This document shows positions 38,161 to 60,208 of a DNA stretch of 64,000 nucleotides, piece after piece. Under the pieces are notes generated by a model. The model ran no database searches. It saw only the letters and a list, made by a program, of their open reading frames with translations, and was not told the DNA's origin. The translations under genes and the position numbers were made by a program. Source of the DNA: Coturnix japonica (taxonomy: Eukaryota; Chordata; Aves; Galliformes; Phasianidae); assembly GCF_001577835.2 (NCBI RefSeq), contig NC_029516.1:163513997-163577996 (forward strand), read 5' to 3'. Every line of letters starts with the position of its first letter. The first letter of the stretch is position 1.

Positions 38161-39909
38161 TGATACCATAAAAGACTTCACCGAGAAAAGAGTCATGCAA
38201 ATGGGACTGAATCACAGCTGTAAAACAGCTACCAAATTTGAGCTTATGTCATGCTTAGAAAGAATTTAAACTTCTCAGTCTTACTGTATATTTTTATCTT
38301 ATCCAGGAAAACTCGTAACTGAATTCTTCTTAAATTCAGTATTAAGAATGGTCTTCAAATCTTTCTTTCTCTCTTCTAACACCTTTTCCTCTTTGTTCTT
38401 CTTCACAGCCCCACTCTGTAGCCTCCTCCAGGTCATTAGCTGCTTTTCTTGGTGAATAAGCTGAGCACCATGTACTGCAGAGCTGGATGGTTATTCTAGC
38501 AAACAGCTCGATCTCAAATGGTTACAAAATGGAAGATCCCGCTCTGGCAGCTGATTTGGAAGAAGTTTCATAACTTTTAATGTGAGCTGGAGACAGATAT
38601 TCCAGTAAAGGATAAAGATCAACTTTAAAATCTTTGTGGGACAGACTGAATTTATTACTAATCTGATTTGAAGGCTGGAGCACAGCTATGCTGCTGCAGG
38701 AACATTTTTCTTTCCTTCTTGTTCCAGGGGGGATTAATCTGCTAATGCCCTTTAGCTTTCTTCCAGGTTTCATTTTAACTGTGTAGGGGAGGAGTTCAGC
38801 CAAGGATCTGCCCATTGTAACCATTCCTTCCTGAAATTTGCCATCCCTTCCTACTTCTGTGTATAGGAAGAGGAGTGAAAACCTTAGTGTCACATATAGT
38901 CAGCAAAGAAAACCTTTTCACCTTAACTCCCCAAGACTGTAGCATGGATCGTAACCTGCATCTTTGTAAGCAAGCATCAACTGGTGCACTGGTAACATTC
39001 CAGAATTCCTATCTTGGAAGGCTATAAAGTATTCCAGAACAGATTAAACATTTGATTACATTGGATCCCGACTAACAGAAGTTGTTAAAAATGTCACAGA
39101 GAACTTCCATGTGAATGCTCCCTTCTGAGGAATGGGCCAGTTAAGGGCACTGACTGCCCTGTAACTACTGATTTTGAAACAAAGCATTGCACTAAAAAAT
39201 GGAATAATATGTGGATTTAACACTGAATTTATCCCCCACTTGCAACTGCTTTTAAATCTCACTGTAGTAAAGGCAATTTCCAGTGTATGTCAGGTTTGGA
39301 CAGGGGTGGATGTGAACACAGCACTGAGACCAATGTAGGACGTTGGCTGTCCTTGTTTGAGGCGACACTCAAGAGTTTGTTCTGAAAGTAATTCAGATGT
39401 GACATATCCCAGAGGTGTGGAGCAAAATGAGGTTTGGACATAAGCTAAAATTGCTTTCACAACCAAATCTTGTGTTCTGCCACCCCACGAAGGAAAACAC
39501 CTTCAGTTTAATGATAAAAGCCTTTTAAAATGTTGAAAATCAATACCTTTTTCTTTTTTTTTTTTTTCTTTCATTGAGCCTAAATTACTCACTACCAAAC
39601 ACAAATACCGGTGCTCAAAACCAGCATGTAAGAATCTGCCATGCTTTTACCACAGTGCAAAGACATGTTTGGTGTGTCACGTGCAGGTAATGAGCAGGAA
39701 GTGCTCACAGGTGACAAGCAGTGCGAGTAGATAAATCTACCATGCAACAGGGCTGTGTTCTATTAAGTGCAGGCATCAAAGGAGGGATCTGTTGGCTGCT
39801 CTTTGTGCTGTCCACATTCCCAAGTAGTTAGCTCAGCACTTTGCAGCATACAATTCTTTCCGCAGAAATGTGAATCCCGTCAAAACATTTGCATTGCTGC
39901 AAGTAAAAG
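38161..39909. other. Spacer between CpG/CR1 block and ANGPTL5 start
   Basis: AT-rich sequence holding no recognised gene or repeat. It should contain the ANGPTL5 promoter and 5' untranslated sequence, but no TATA box or leader exon could be fixed by eye. Confidence 0.5.
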
Positions 39910-51836
<11,927 letters not shown>

Positions 51837-52815
51837 CCTATGAAAATAGAAATGTATCTATTCTTGCTGTTACGTGGGATAATGTATCAATGCAACATTA
51901 ACATCTTTCATTTTCATTTAAACAGCTCAGTCTTAAAACTTTATTAAACATTTCCATAGTACAGTTACTCATTTTTGTTATGAAGTATCAGCATGTTTAG
52001 TGGCCCCACTTGAGTAAGAAGGCCCTAAGGAGAGGATTTCCAGAAAAGCAAAGAAGCTCAGTGTTTACAAGCTTTTATTTAGCTGCCTCGTATGTACTCA
52101 CAGATCCAGTGGAAAAGTTATAAAAAGAGAAATGCTGAGTTTTGAATTTTTGAATGTGTTTCTTCTATGCTCTCTGCATATCTAAATTGCCAAGAAAGCG
52201 CAGGAAATTTTCTTTAAAAGAAGTGATACATCGGTCATTCTAGTAATCATATTTCATAAAAAAAAATAACTTTTCTTTGTGTTAATTTCCCAGAACCAGC
52301 TTTTTTTTTCTTTCTTTTTTTTTTTTTTTACTGTATTCCTTATCAGGCAAGATAATACTAACTTCTGTCAGCACACATGCAAGGTCCTTACTTGTAAAAC
52401 ATGTCATACCTTACTTGTATAAACAACGATGCTCTGAGAGTACTGCACAGACCCCGAGTATTGTATACCCTCAGGGCTTGACTTTTAGCCATGTAAAGTA
52501 GATTGCAATATGCAAGAGCTATGGTCTATTTTCTATTTAATTTTCATGGTCATTGTATTTCATGTTCAGGTTAAGATTTGTAATTCCCTCAATTCACTGA
52601 AAAATGAATACTTCTATTTTTTTCAAAGAAAATGAATAATGTCTCATATCTTTGGAGTTTTGATTCTTGGATGTATGGGCACGAAATTATCATTTTCATT
52701 TTTCCTGCTGTTCACTTTGTGAATCTTCTTGAACAAAAGACTGGAGTTGTATCATTTTAAACTATGCAGTGTTAAGTGTTTGAATTACTGTCAATAAAAG
52801 TGGAGTAATACAAAA
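51837..52815 (+). other. ANGPTL5: ANGPTL5 3' untranslated region
   Basis: AT-rich sequence following the ANGPTL5 stop, including a T-rich tract at about 52300-52331, ending just past the AATAAA hexamer at 52793. The extent is inferred from the signal, not from transcripts. Confidence 0.65.
52793..52798 (+). promoter_or_regulatory. ANGPTL5: polyadenylation signal AATAAA for ANGPTL5
   Basis: A canonical AATAAA in the context GTCAATAAAAGTGG, about 960 bases past the ANGPTL5 stop. It is the most plausible signal in this stretch; the region before it has no competing gene. Confidence 0.7.
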
Positions 52816-54969
52816 AGCACATGAATATTGTCAGTACTGCGGTGTTTGTGGAACCTGCCATCTATTCTGTAGCGACTGAGCGTGCTATTTCTCATACTTG
52901 CTTCTATCTCAGAGGATCAGGTCTGTAGCAATATGTAGTATTGAATCAGTTAAAAACCCTATGTTACTCATTTTTACTGTCTCACAATATGGTGGACAAT
53001 GCTTTAGTCCATTTTCATGTTAGAAACCATAAACAAAAATAGACGTGCATATGAAATTCTCTTCTCGTACTTACCATAGTATCTACTAGTCATGATCACA
53101 CTTAGTGCTTCTCTGATGTCTTCAACAATTAATTAGATAATAATATGAGCACATAATTATTTTATTTCCTTTTGTGGAGTCCAGCAATGGAGGGGTTTTC
53201 TATAATAAGATTTCTATAAAAAGTTCTTGAGCACTGGAATCTCACAGATCATCGTTGCGAGTGTGTGGCATATTGGTATTGGTATAGCCCATTTTTGTTT
53301 TAGAGTTATATACCTTGGAAAGCAGAGTGCTAGAAACGAGCTGGCAAGTTACCTGGCGGAAATCTGAATTGCAACAATGAGAGAAGACCACGCTCCACGC
53401 GATAGGCGGTTACTGTCTTCTAAAGTTCATTCAGTTTCCTCTAAGATAAAACAGTAAAATCAAATAACTGCTTTAGCTGGGTATGAAGAATTTAAAAGGA
53501 CACTCAAATGATTCCAGAGGGCTGTGTTCAGTATTTGCAGCTGATGCTTCCCAACCCCATTCATTAGATTTTCATTAGCTTTTATTTAGGACTAGTAATG
53601 AGTCATTACTGCCCAGACAGACTTGTTTCAACTAAATAGAAATGAATGTGTGTGGTGCAGGAAACAGACAGTATGTTCCAAATAAAAAGGAACTTAGTTA
53701 AACTACATTTAGTATCTACTGCAGGAGTGATACTCCAGACTATGAAAAGCTGTCTTTAAAGGATGAGTAATCTCTGATGAGAAATGGCATTTCTTTTGTT
53801 TTCCTTTTCCAAGAGCATCTTCAATTTGTAAATCAGAGTTTGGTGAACTCAAATGATTTGACCCGGTTTGTGATGCTACAAAAATACAAACAAATGACAA
53901 CATGGTTTCCATAGCCTGAGTGCTACCGACGTGGCAGTGCAGTGTGTTAAGCATCTGGAAATAACGGAACAGTACAACCAAAGGCATTTTACTTTCCACT
54001 TGGAAAGGCCTTACATGGACAGTAAAAAATCCTCCAAAGTACTTAGATTACTCGTTTCTCTCTCTCTTACGGGTTTTGTTTTTTTTTTAACTGTAAACTG
54101 TGGTATGGATTTAAAACTTTATAATCAGCTGTGTTTCATTAATTTTATTGGTGCCTGTTACAGAATCTATTTATGGTAAAAAAAAAAAATAAAAATACAC
54201 TTAACATCTATATATAAGGTGGTTTTGCTTTGCTACAGGATATAGTGTGTTTATGTACTGTACTCCAAGCTGCACGTCAGAAAGTCAGGTGCACAGCTCA
54301 ACTATTCAGCTGGTTGGATGCAAAAATAAAGTTTTCTGAGTTATTTAAGGATCTATATTGTAATACACAATTAATATGCAATAATTTACACGACTGTCTC
54401 AAGAACTCTTGCTTGAAATCTTTTACATTGGATGTTCTGTAAATGTTGGCAGCATGATCCTTGACACTGCTGCTTGTTTTGAGTGTTCAAGACCACTATT
54501 CTTTTAATGGAAGCTGTCAGTCCCTACTAAATATAGTTAACCATGTAAGTGCTCAGTTCTGTAACCTCAGCTTCATATGGGAACTCTCTTCAGTGGCTGG
54601 CTGGTGTAGTAGAGCTGGTTAGTTTTTCTACTTAAGTGCAAGTGTACAAATGAAGCTCACAGCCAGCCTAATACAGATGGGCTCTCATTCTCAGACAAAG
54701 CTGGTGGGTGATCCAATAAAACAGAGACAGTCCTGACTCACCCCAGTCTTTATAAACATGAGAGGAAGCTTACACTCCTTAGCATAACTGTGTGTATGCA
54801 TGCATGGCATTCCACAAGTTTTGATGTTCTAGTGTGTATTTTCTAGAAAGCTTCACTATAGACCTTATATTCTCTCATCTGTTCTAGCTGTTGTAGTTGC
54901 ATTTTGTCTTGGTTCATGTAAAGAGCTTAGAGACAGCAATTTTAGCTATACAAGGTAAACTGATGTTCA
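52816..54969. other. Intergenic sequence past ANGPTL5
   Basis: AT-rich, with no gene and no clear repeat family. Stop codons are frequent in all frames. Confidence 0.5.
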
Positions 54970-55150
54970 CAGAATTGAAGATTCATAGATGACTGAAGCT
55001 TACCTAGTCTACCTCCCTGCTACCAGCAGATCTAGTTAGATCAGGTTGTTCATAGGTGTGCCCTGAACACTTCCAAATATAAAACAAACTCTCCAGGCAA
55101 TATTTTCCAGCACTTGACCACTTTCATGGTGATTTTTTTTTCCTAACATT
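54970..55150 (-). mobile_element. CR1 LINE 3' region, old
   Basis: Diverged complement of CR1: CAGAATTGAAGATTCATAGA, TTAGATCAGGTTGTTCATAG and CAGCACTTGACCACTTTCAT followed by a TTTCCTAACATTT-like stretch. Confidence 0.6.
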
Positions 55151-55259
55151 TGATTACATTTTCCTTGTTTCAACTTGTGTTTGTTGCCAACTGTATCCAA
55201 GCTGACTGACTTTTTGTGTATGTCTGAAAGGGGTTAAGTGGTCCTTAATTCTTCTGCTG

Positions 55260-55620
55260 CTTCAGAGCCATAGGCTCTGCTCATAGACTTGGGAGACCAG
55301 GGATGCCAAGGACAAGAGTCAGTGAAAACTGAGGCAAAAAAGGTGTCAGTGTGTTCATAAATCCTTTTCCTGTCGACTTTCACATCTCTTACTAGTTTCA
55401 TCTTCAGCTTTGCAAAGTCTACATGCAGGCTATTTCACAGTATTCTCTCCCATAGCCTGTTACTGCTCCCAGCTTCTGGGTCCTTATATTTGAGCTCAGT
55501 GAGGAGCTCCATGTTTTCTCACACTGTCCTGCCATGCTTGCTCAACTTCATGTACTTAGGATTGATAATCACACATATATATTTTGGGGTAGTTATATAG
55601 AGACCAACAGCATGCAATAA
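55260..55620 (-). mobile_element. CR1 LINE internal (ORF2 5' region) fragment
   Basis: The complement contains the CR1-type segments GTGAAAACTGAGGCAAAAAA and GAGCTCAGTGAGGAGCTCCA followed by TGTCCTGCCATGCTTGCTCA. Borders uncertain; it may belong to the same old insertion as 54970-55150, with part deleted. Confidence 0.55.
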
Positions 55621-56084
55621 TGCCATTTTCCTTTATAAAGTCAATTTCATGCAATGAGTCTCTAATTCATAGGGAAATACATACAAACTCTTCCTGTCAT
55701 GATAGTGAACTGAATATGTTTGCTGGGAATTAAACAGGAGAATGGGATTGTTCTTTTCAAATTTTGAAACAAATCCATAGAATTCCTTCATATAATTGTA
55801 TTTTTTCCCTCCTTCCAGATTGGAAAGTTGACTGAAAACTAATGGGGCAATGGAAAAAAACAAGAAAAAAGATAAACCTGTGGCATAATAAAATTAGCTT
55901 ATAACTTTTCCAAATTAAACTCGTCGAATAAGTACTAAAATTGCACTGTGGTGATTTTATTTATCCTTAATATCTGCCTAGATTAGGAATTAAGGGAAGG
56001 TTCAGCTGCTTTGTTCTGAGCAACGGCAATGAAACTTCCTTTGCTTGCTAGTGTTTCAGTTTCCCTTAAAATCAACTGAGTGAG

Positions 56085-56215
56085 ATCACAGAATTGAAAA
56101 GGTCCTGCTGTATTTGAAGGTCTCCACAGCTGTAGATTCAACAGCCTCTCTGGGTGACTTCCTCCAACACTCAACAACCATCACGGTAAAAAAGTATTTT
56201 CCGTGTGCTGGAGAT
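56085..56215 (-). mobile_element. CR1 LINE 3' region fragment
   Basis: ATCACAGAATTGAAAAGGTC, AACAGCCTCTCTGGGTGACT and CATCACGGTAAAAAAGTATT are the complement of the CR1 3' region. Confidence 0.72.
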
Positions 56216-56561
56216 CCATTTTTTGAAGTCCTCTGGAAAGAGTTCCGATGCATTAGTCCTTTCAATGATTACACAGTAAAAAAGAAGAAATATCAGTGCC
56301 TTCACTTGTTTACCATTCTCATTGTGAGTACAAATTTAGTCTTTATTAAAAAAATCATAATAGTGGTAGAAGCACGTGGTCTGTGTTGGCACAGGGGCTC
56401 ACAGCTTTCAGTGTCTAAAATACTGTATCAGGAAGGAGGGATTTAGGTCAGTTTCAAGTAAAGAGCTCAAAACAAACCAGTGTAAGTAGCAGAGGCTATA
56501 AGTTCTACGGTAGCTTTTTTTGAATATGGGCACTCAGCAGTTGTGACTGTAGGAATCAGGG

Positions 56562-57990
56562 GATCACAGAATCACAGAATGACCCGGGTTGGAAGGGACC
56601 TCAAGGATCATGTAGTTCCAACCCCCCTGCCTAGCAGGGCCACCAAACATACACATTTACTAGATCAGGTTGCCCAGGGCCCTGTCCAACCTGGTCTTGA
56701 ACACCTCCAAGGACGGGGCATCCACATCCTCCCTGGGCAGCCTGTTCCAGGGCCTAACCACTCTCCTAGTAAAGAACTTTCCCCTAACATCCAACCTAAA
56801 TCTTCCCTCTTTCAACTTAAAACCATTTCCCCTAGTCCTGCTATTGTCAGCCCTTTTGAAGAGTTTACTCCCCTCATGGGTGTAGGTTGCCTTCAGGTAC
56901 TGAAAGGCTGCAATGAGGTCACCCCGCAACCTTCTCTTCTCCAGGCTGAACAAGCCCAACTCCCTCAGCCTGTCCTCATAGGGGAGGTGCTCCAGCCCCC
57001 TGATCATCTTTGTGGCCCTCCTCTGGACCCTTTCCAAAATCTCTATGTCTTTCTTGTACTGAGGTCTCCACACCTGGACACAGTACTCCAGATGAGGCCT
57101 CACAAGAGCAGAGTAGAGAGGGACGATCACCTCCCTATCCCTGCTGACCACCCCTCTCCTGATGGAGCCCAGGATCCCATTTGCTTTCCGGGCTGCCAGA
57201 GCGCACTGCTGGCTCATGTTAAGTTTCTCATCTATCAGGACCCCTAGGTCTTTTTCTGCCGAGCTGCTCTCAAGGACCACTCCTCCCAGCCTGTACAGGT
57301 ACCTGGGGTTCTTCCGGCTCAAGTGCAAAACCTTGCACTTTGCCATGTTGAACCTCATTAGGTTCACCTGAGCCCAGCTTTCCAGCCTGTCAAGGTCCCT
57401 CTGAATGGCATCTGTTCCCTCCACCGTATCGACCACACCACTCAGCTTGGTGTCATCAGCAAACTTGCTGAGGGTGCACTCCATTCCCTCATCGATGTCA
57501 TTAATAAAGATGTTAAAGAGCACCGGTCCCAAGACAGACCCTTGGGGGACACTGCTCGTTACCAACCTCCACCTGGTCATAGAGCCATTGACCACAACCC
57601 TCTGTCTGTGGCCTTTCAACCAATTGCTTATCCATCTTGTGATCCACCCATCAAATCCACTTCCCTCCAGTCTGGAGATGAGGATGTGATGGGGGACCAT
57701 GTCAAAGGCCTTGCTCAGGTCCAGGTAAATGACATCGGTCGCTTTCCCTTTGTCCACCAACACCATCACTCCATCATAGAAGGCCACAAGATTAGTTAAG
57801 CATGACCTTCCCCTGGTGAAGCCATGCTGGCTGTCTCGGATCACGTGCTCGTTCTTTATATGATTGATCATGTTGTCCAGGAGGATCTGTTCCATGATCT
57901 TCCCAGGCACAGAGGTGAGACTCACCGGCCTGTAGTTCCCCAGGTCCTCCCTGCTCACCTTCTTGTATATGGGAGTGATGTGACGTGGGG
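56562..57990 (-). mobile_element. CR1 LINE, 5'-truncated, with long intact reverse-transcriptase frame
   Basis: The complement has a CR1 tail at 56562 (ATCACAGAATCACAGAATGA). The minus-strand frame from about 57990 to 56660 is open for about 440 codons: [72 protein letters not shown] (catalytic FADD), then the CR1 C-terminal region [20 protein letters not shown]. The endonuclease and the front of the RT are missing, so it cannot be autonomous. The open frame suggests recent insertion. Confidence 0.95.
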
Positions 57991-58216
57991 ATGAGGAAAC
58001 TATGTATGGACATTGACTCACAGGAGGAATGGAAGGCTTCCAGCTTAGAAAGTGATTGTAGATAGACTCTCTGGGCAGATGAGATAAACCTCATGTCAGA
58101 AAGAGACATGAGGTTTCCTTCAGTACACCCTAATGCCCTGTTTCACATATTTTTCCAAGCATCTGACAGTTCGGTTCCTGATGACAGAGTAATGTTTGGC
58201 TTTCACATCAGAAAAT

Positions 58217-58260
58217 AAGATGATATATTTATTTTTATTTAAGATGATATATTTATTTTT
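58217..58260 (+). repeat. 20-bp direct repeat at the 5' edge of a CR1 3' end
   Basis: AAGATGATATATTTATTTTT occurs at 58217-58236 and again at 58241-58260, separated by ATTT. The second copy abuts the CR1 sequence. Confidence 0.85.
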
Positions 58261-58261
58261 T

Positions 58262-58470
58262 TCTCAGAGAGTGGTCAGGCACTGGAATAACCTGCCCAGG
58301 GAGGTTGTGAAGTCACCATCCCTGGCAGTGTTCAAGAAGTGTGTGGATAGAGAGCTAGGAGATATGGTATAGAGGTTTCCTGTAGGTATGGTAAAGGGAG
58401 GACGGTTGGACTAGATGATCTTGTAGGTCCTTTCCAACCTTGTCATTCTATGATTCTATGATTCTATTTA
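58262..58470 (+). mobile_element. CR1 LINE 3' end
   Basis: Contains CACTGGAATAACCTGCCCAG, GACTAGATGATCTTGTAGGT and a terminal 8-base repeat array (ATTCTATG repeated), the diagnostic CR1 3' terminus. Only about 200 bases long. Confidence 0.92.
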
Positions 58471-59329
58471 CTTATTCCAAATAAGAAGACAGGCTAGTAG
58501 ATAAAGTTATTGTCCTTTTGACTTATGGCTAAAGACTGCCTGGAATGTCGCACTTCATGGGTGGTTCCTCTAATCCTTGCTCTGTTAGGCAGAAGATGCC
58601 ACCATGATAAGCTATGTCATGACAAAAATACCTGAATTAATCTCTTGAAAGATGATAGGAAACAATATTTTCTAAGTGTAAAACCAGATCCATAGCTGGA
58701 TAGTGAGAAAAAACAGTTCTAAACAACAATTGGTGATTTAACCAGCTGTGATATCTATTCTGCTGATCCCAGCTGAAAGCATTACAAAGTTAATGACTCA
58801 GAATCAGGCCCTTGGTCTTCTGTGACATTCAGGATGAAATTGCTTTCACAAAACAACTCTCTAAAGCAAAATGTTGGCAGGGTGCAACTTACAACAGTAC
58901 CTCTTGAGGAATTAACTGCGTGTGGGAAAAGAGAATTGTAGATCATTTCTATGTTTTAAGTATAGAAAAGACCTAATTTTGGAAAATGAAATATTACAAG
59001 ATCGCTTTATTTCTATTCTTAGAATCAAAGCAACTTCAGGGACCATCAAGTTCATCTAAAATGATAAATGTTTATTGCACATTTTCAAGATAAGCCACCA
59101 ACAACAGCTCCAAACTTTAAATGCAATCATGACAAATCATTTGAGGCAGAGATGCCAGGAGCCCTGACATCCAGACCCCGTGCTATTTACCAACGGAGAC
59201 AGTGAGCCAGAGTGGAATTGCTGCCCTGGGTAATACGGCCTTTGTACACATCCAGCCTCCTCAGGTGCTCTTCAACTTGCTCTTTGTTCACTGTGGGAGG
59301 CATTCTGTTCCTCCAACTCTGACTACAGA
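58471..59329. other. Intergenic sequence, nothing recognised
   Basis: About 860 bases between CR1 pieces; no coding or repeat signal could be named. Confidence 0.45.
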
Positions 59330-59520
59330 TTCAGGGACATGAGAGACATGGGAAGCCTGACTGCCAGTGAAGACTGAAGCAAAGAACTTGTTGAGTACCT
59401 CAGCCTTCTCCACACCTCTTGTTGCTATTTCTCCCTTCTCCTTAAGCAGAAGGGGTACACACACCTTGGCCTTCCTCTTCTGGCCAAAAATACCTGCAGA
59501 ATCCCTTAAATCAGATTGGT
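59330..59520 (-). mobile_element. CR1 LINE internal fragment upstream of the PHF7-like gene
   Basis: Plus-strand text AGTGAAGACTGAAGCAAAGA, TGAGTACCTCAGCCTTCTCC and CCTCTTCTGGCCAAAAATAC matches the complement of the front part of CR1 ORF2. There is no 3' tail nearby. Confidence 0.6.
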
Positions 59521-59859
59521 GTCCCTCTGCCCAGCCCTCTAGACAGGAGGATACAAGTGCTGTGCCTGCCCACAGCAGGCCTAGCCTTTATTGACCTGTG
59601 AGCGTTGGCCTCAGCTTCATGGAGAAGCTGGAAACAGGCTCGGGGTGGAAGAGCAGTGGTGCCCGAGTGAGGCTGCAGGGCTGCAGTCCTGGCCAAAGCC
59701 AGCTCTGTTCCTGCCTCGAAAAAGGGGAGAGTTGCCAGCAGGTCGAAGGAGGCAAACCTTCCTCCCCACGCCATGGCCAGCAGCAGGCACCTCACTGCAC
59801 GGCCTAAAACAGCCGCCATTTTGTATGAGTGTTGAGGGCCCACGGCCCCACCCCTCTGT

Positions 59860-60165
59860 GTGGTAGTGACTGCATCACAAAGGGTGTCACGGAGCAGCCA
59901 TTGTGACCTATGGGGCCGGAACCAGTTTAGGCCAGGCCAGGCTCAGGCCTTGGCTCAGTGTGACTTGGTGAGGTGAGGAGAGAGGACAGGGAGTGAGGGG
60001 CTGCCCGAGGCTGCTCAGTGAGGACGGGTCCCAAGGCCTGTGGGGCCTGAGCTGCTAACTCACTCTTGTCCTCCTTTTCTCTCAGAGTTGACAGAGGAGA
60101 GTGTGCAGGAGAAAGCCCAGCGCTGACTGTGCAGGGACTCCAAACGCTCCTAGTTGACGCGTGCC
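59860..60165 (+). promoter_or_regulatory. Proposed 5' region and untranslated exon of the PHF7-like gene
   Basis: GC-rich sequence with a possible donor at 59968 (CTTG|GTGAGG) and an acceptor after CTTTTCTCTCAG at 60085, leaving a leader of 80 bases before the ATG. No TATA box is obvious. Inferred from splice-like signals only. Confidence 0.45.
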
Positions 60166-60208
60166 ATGTCCAAGAGGAAGGAGAAGACCTCCCACTTGGA
60201 GGAGGAAG
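60166..60208 (+). CDS. PHF7-like exon 1
   Basis: Start codon in the context GTGCCATGT, then SKRKEKTSHLEEE and a donor G|GTGAGA. A short basic then acidic N-terminus; no earlier in-frame ATG was needed to explain the protein. Confidence 0.85.

Noticed and set aside
56543-57247. A 234-codon plus-strand open frame
   Set aside because: It is the antisense shadow of the CR1 at 56.6-58.0 kb, whose minus-strand frame carries the RT motifs.
56660-58021. A 453-codon frame as a possible host gene
   Set aside because: The protein is CR1 reverse transcriptase; a truncated LINE, not a host gene.
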